Assembly: GCA_003070825.1 (NCBI GenBank)
Contig: QBLP01000144.1
Coordinates: 1-5,294 of the forward strand
Origin: Halanaerobium sp.
GTDB lineage: Bacteria; Bacillota; Halanaerobiia; Halanaerobiales; Halanaerobiaceae
DNA: 5,294 nt
Reading direction: 5' to 3'
Notes under the pieces: model-generated
What the model was told of the DNA's origin: nothing
What the model saw: the letters and a program-made list of their open reading frames with translations, nothing else
Databases searched by the model: none
Shown: positions 4,761-5,294 of the stretch, piece after piece
Numbering within the stretch: position 1 is the stretch's first letter
Layout of the letters: each line of letters begins with the position of its first letter
Position numbers and translations under genes: made by a program

Positions 4761-5294
4761 GACTATCAAGATTTTTTTAAAATTAAAGATGACTGGAATA
4801 TAAAAATTGAAGAATTAAAAGATGAACAATTAGTACATTATGGAAGCAATCTATTATGTGGTAATGGTTATCTTGGTTATAGGGGGACTTTAGAAGAGTG
4901 GGGAAAGGATGAGTATCAGGCCTGTGTTATAACTGATACCTATGATATGGCTGACGGAAAGTGGCGAGAATTATCAAATTCTCCCAATGCTTTATTTACA
5001 GAAGTAAAAATTGGAGGAGAAAAATTAGGTGATTATCCAGATGAAGACTTAATGACTACTGAACTTGATTTTGATTATAAATATGGAGTTTTCAAAAGAA
5101 ATTCTAGAGCAAAAAATTCAACAGCTGAAATTGTATCAGAAAGATTTGCTTCTTATGATAATCTTCATTTAATTGCCAATAAATATCAACTAAATAATCT
5201 AGAAGAAAATAAAGTTGAAATAAGGCTGGGAATTAAAGGAGATATCTGGGATTTGAATGGCTCTCATCTTGAGAATTTTAGTGGAGAGTATGAC
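4758..5294 (+). CDS. GH65 sugar phosphorylase, N-terminal part (runs off the window)
   Basis: My translation from TTG gives 179 open codons to the window edge. The full family length is about 750-800 aa, so only the N-terminal beta-sandwich domain is seen. The family mark is LLCGNGYLGYRGTLEEW (32-48), matching the GNGYLGxRG-x-x-EE pattern of GH65, followed by DTYDMADGKWRELSNSPN (60-77), in the usual place for the 'YD...W.EL.N.PN' segment. GH65 enzymes mostly use phosphate to split alpha-glucosides (maltose, trehalose, kojibiose, nigerose or glucosylglycerol) into beta-glucose 1-phosphate and the remaining sugar or polyol. The catalytic glutamate and phosphate-binding site lie beyond the window and cannot be checked. 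There is no signal peptide, so it is cytoplasmic, matching its place after an uptake system. Hydrolase members of the family exist and are not excluded. Substrate specificity is open. Confidence 0.88.
   Translation, partial: MDYQDFFKIKDDWNIKIEELKDEQLVHYGSNLLCGNGYLGYRGTLEEWGKDEYQACVITDTYDMADGKWRELSNSPNALFTEVKIGGEKLGDYPDEDLMTTELDFDYKYGVFKRNSRAKNSTAEIVSERFASYDNLHLIANKYQLNNLEENKVEIRLGIKGDIWDLNGSHLENFSGEYD

Overview
The window is a short, AT-rich carbohydrate-uptake operon with every gene on the + strand. In order it holds a LacI-family regulator, a family-1 sugar-binding protein, two ABC permeases (MalF-type then MalG-type), and the first 179 codons of a glycoside hydrolase family 65 (GH65) sugar phosphorylase that runs off the right edge. 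Strong AAGGAGG-type ribosome binding sites and gene content point to an anaerobic Firmicute. The exported binding protein has a type-I signal peptide with no lipobox cysteine. In Gram-positive relatives it would normally be a lipoprotein, so this favours a two-membrane Firmicute such as Halanaerobiales. That assignment is inference from gene style, not a database match.

Layout: 1-155 is intergenic, with an AT hairpin and a near-perfect dyad just before the regulator's ribosome binding site. 156-1205 is the LacI regulator. 1206-1264 is a short gap with a perfect 7-bp-arm dyad. 1265-2560 is the binding protein. 2561-2639 holds two stem-loops between the binding protein and the first permease. 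2640-3710 and 3707-4573 are the permeases, which overlap by 4 bp. 4574-4757 is a gap with an orphan Shine-Dalgarno and a strong hairpin. From 4758 the GH65 gene starts at a TTG codon.

How the genes work together (inference from families and order): an alpha-glucoside disaccharide, or a glucosylated polyol, is captured by the periplasmic binding protein and passed through the permease pair. A phosphorylase in the cytoplasm then splits it to a sugar phosphate, saving ATP compared with hydrolysis. The regulator probably senses the sugar and represses the operon. No ATP-binding subunit is encoded here, so the transporter presumably borrows a shared MsmK/MalK-type ATPase encoded elsewhere. The binding protein and permeases resemble the trehalose/maltose (ThuEFG/MalEFG) branch, but the substrate cannot be fixed from this sequence.

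The coding content is a recognisable operon type. I do not see a new biological system. The points most worth checking are the intergenic RNA and operator-like structures, the unusual periplasmic insertion in the first permease, the orphan Shine-Dalgarno pair, and the specificity of the GH65 enzyme.
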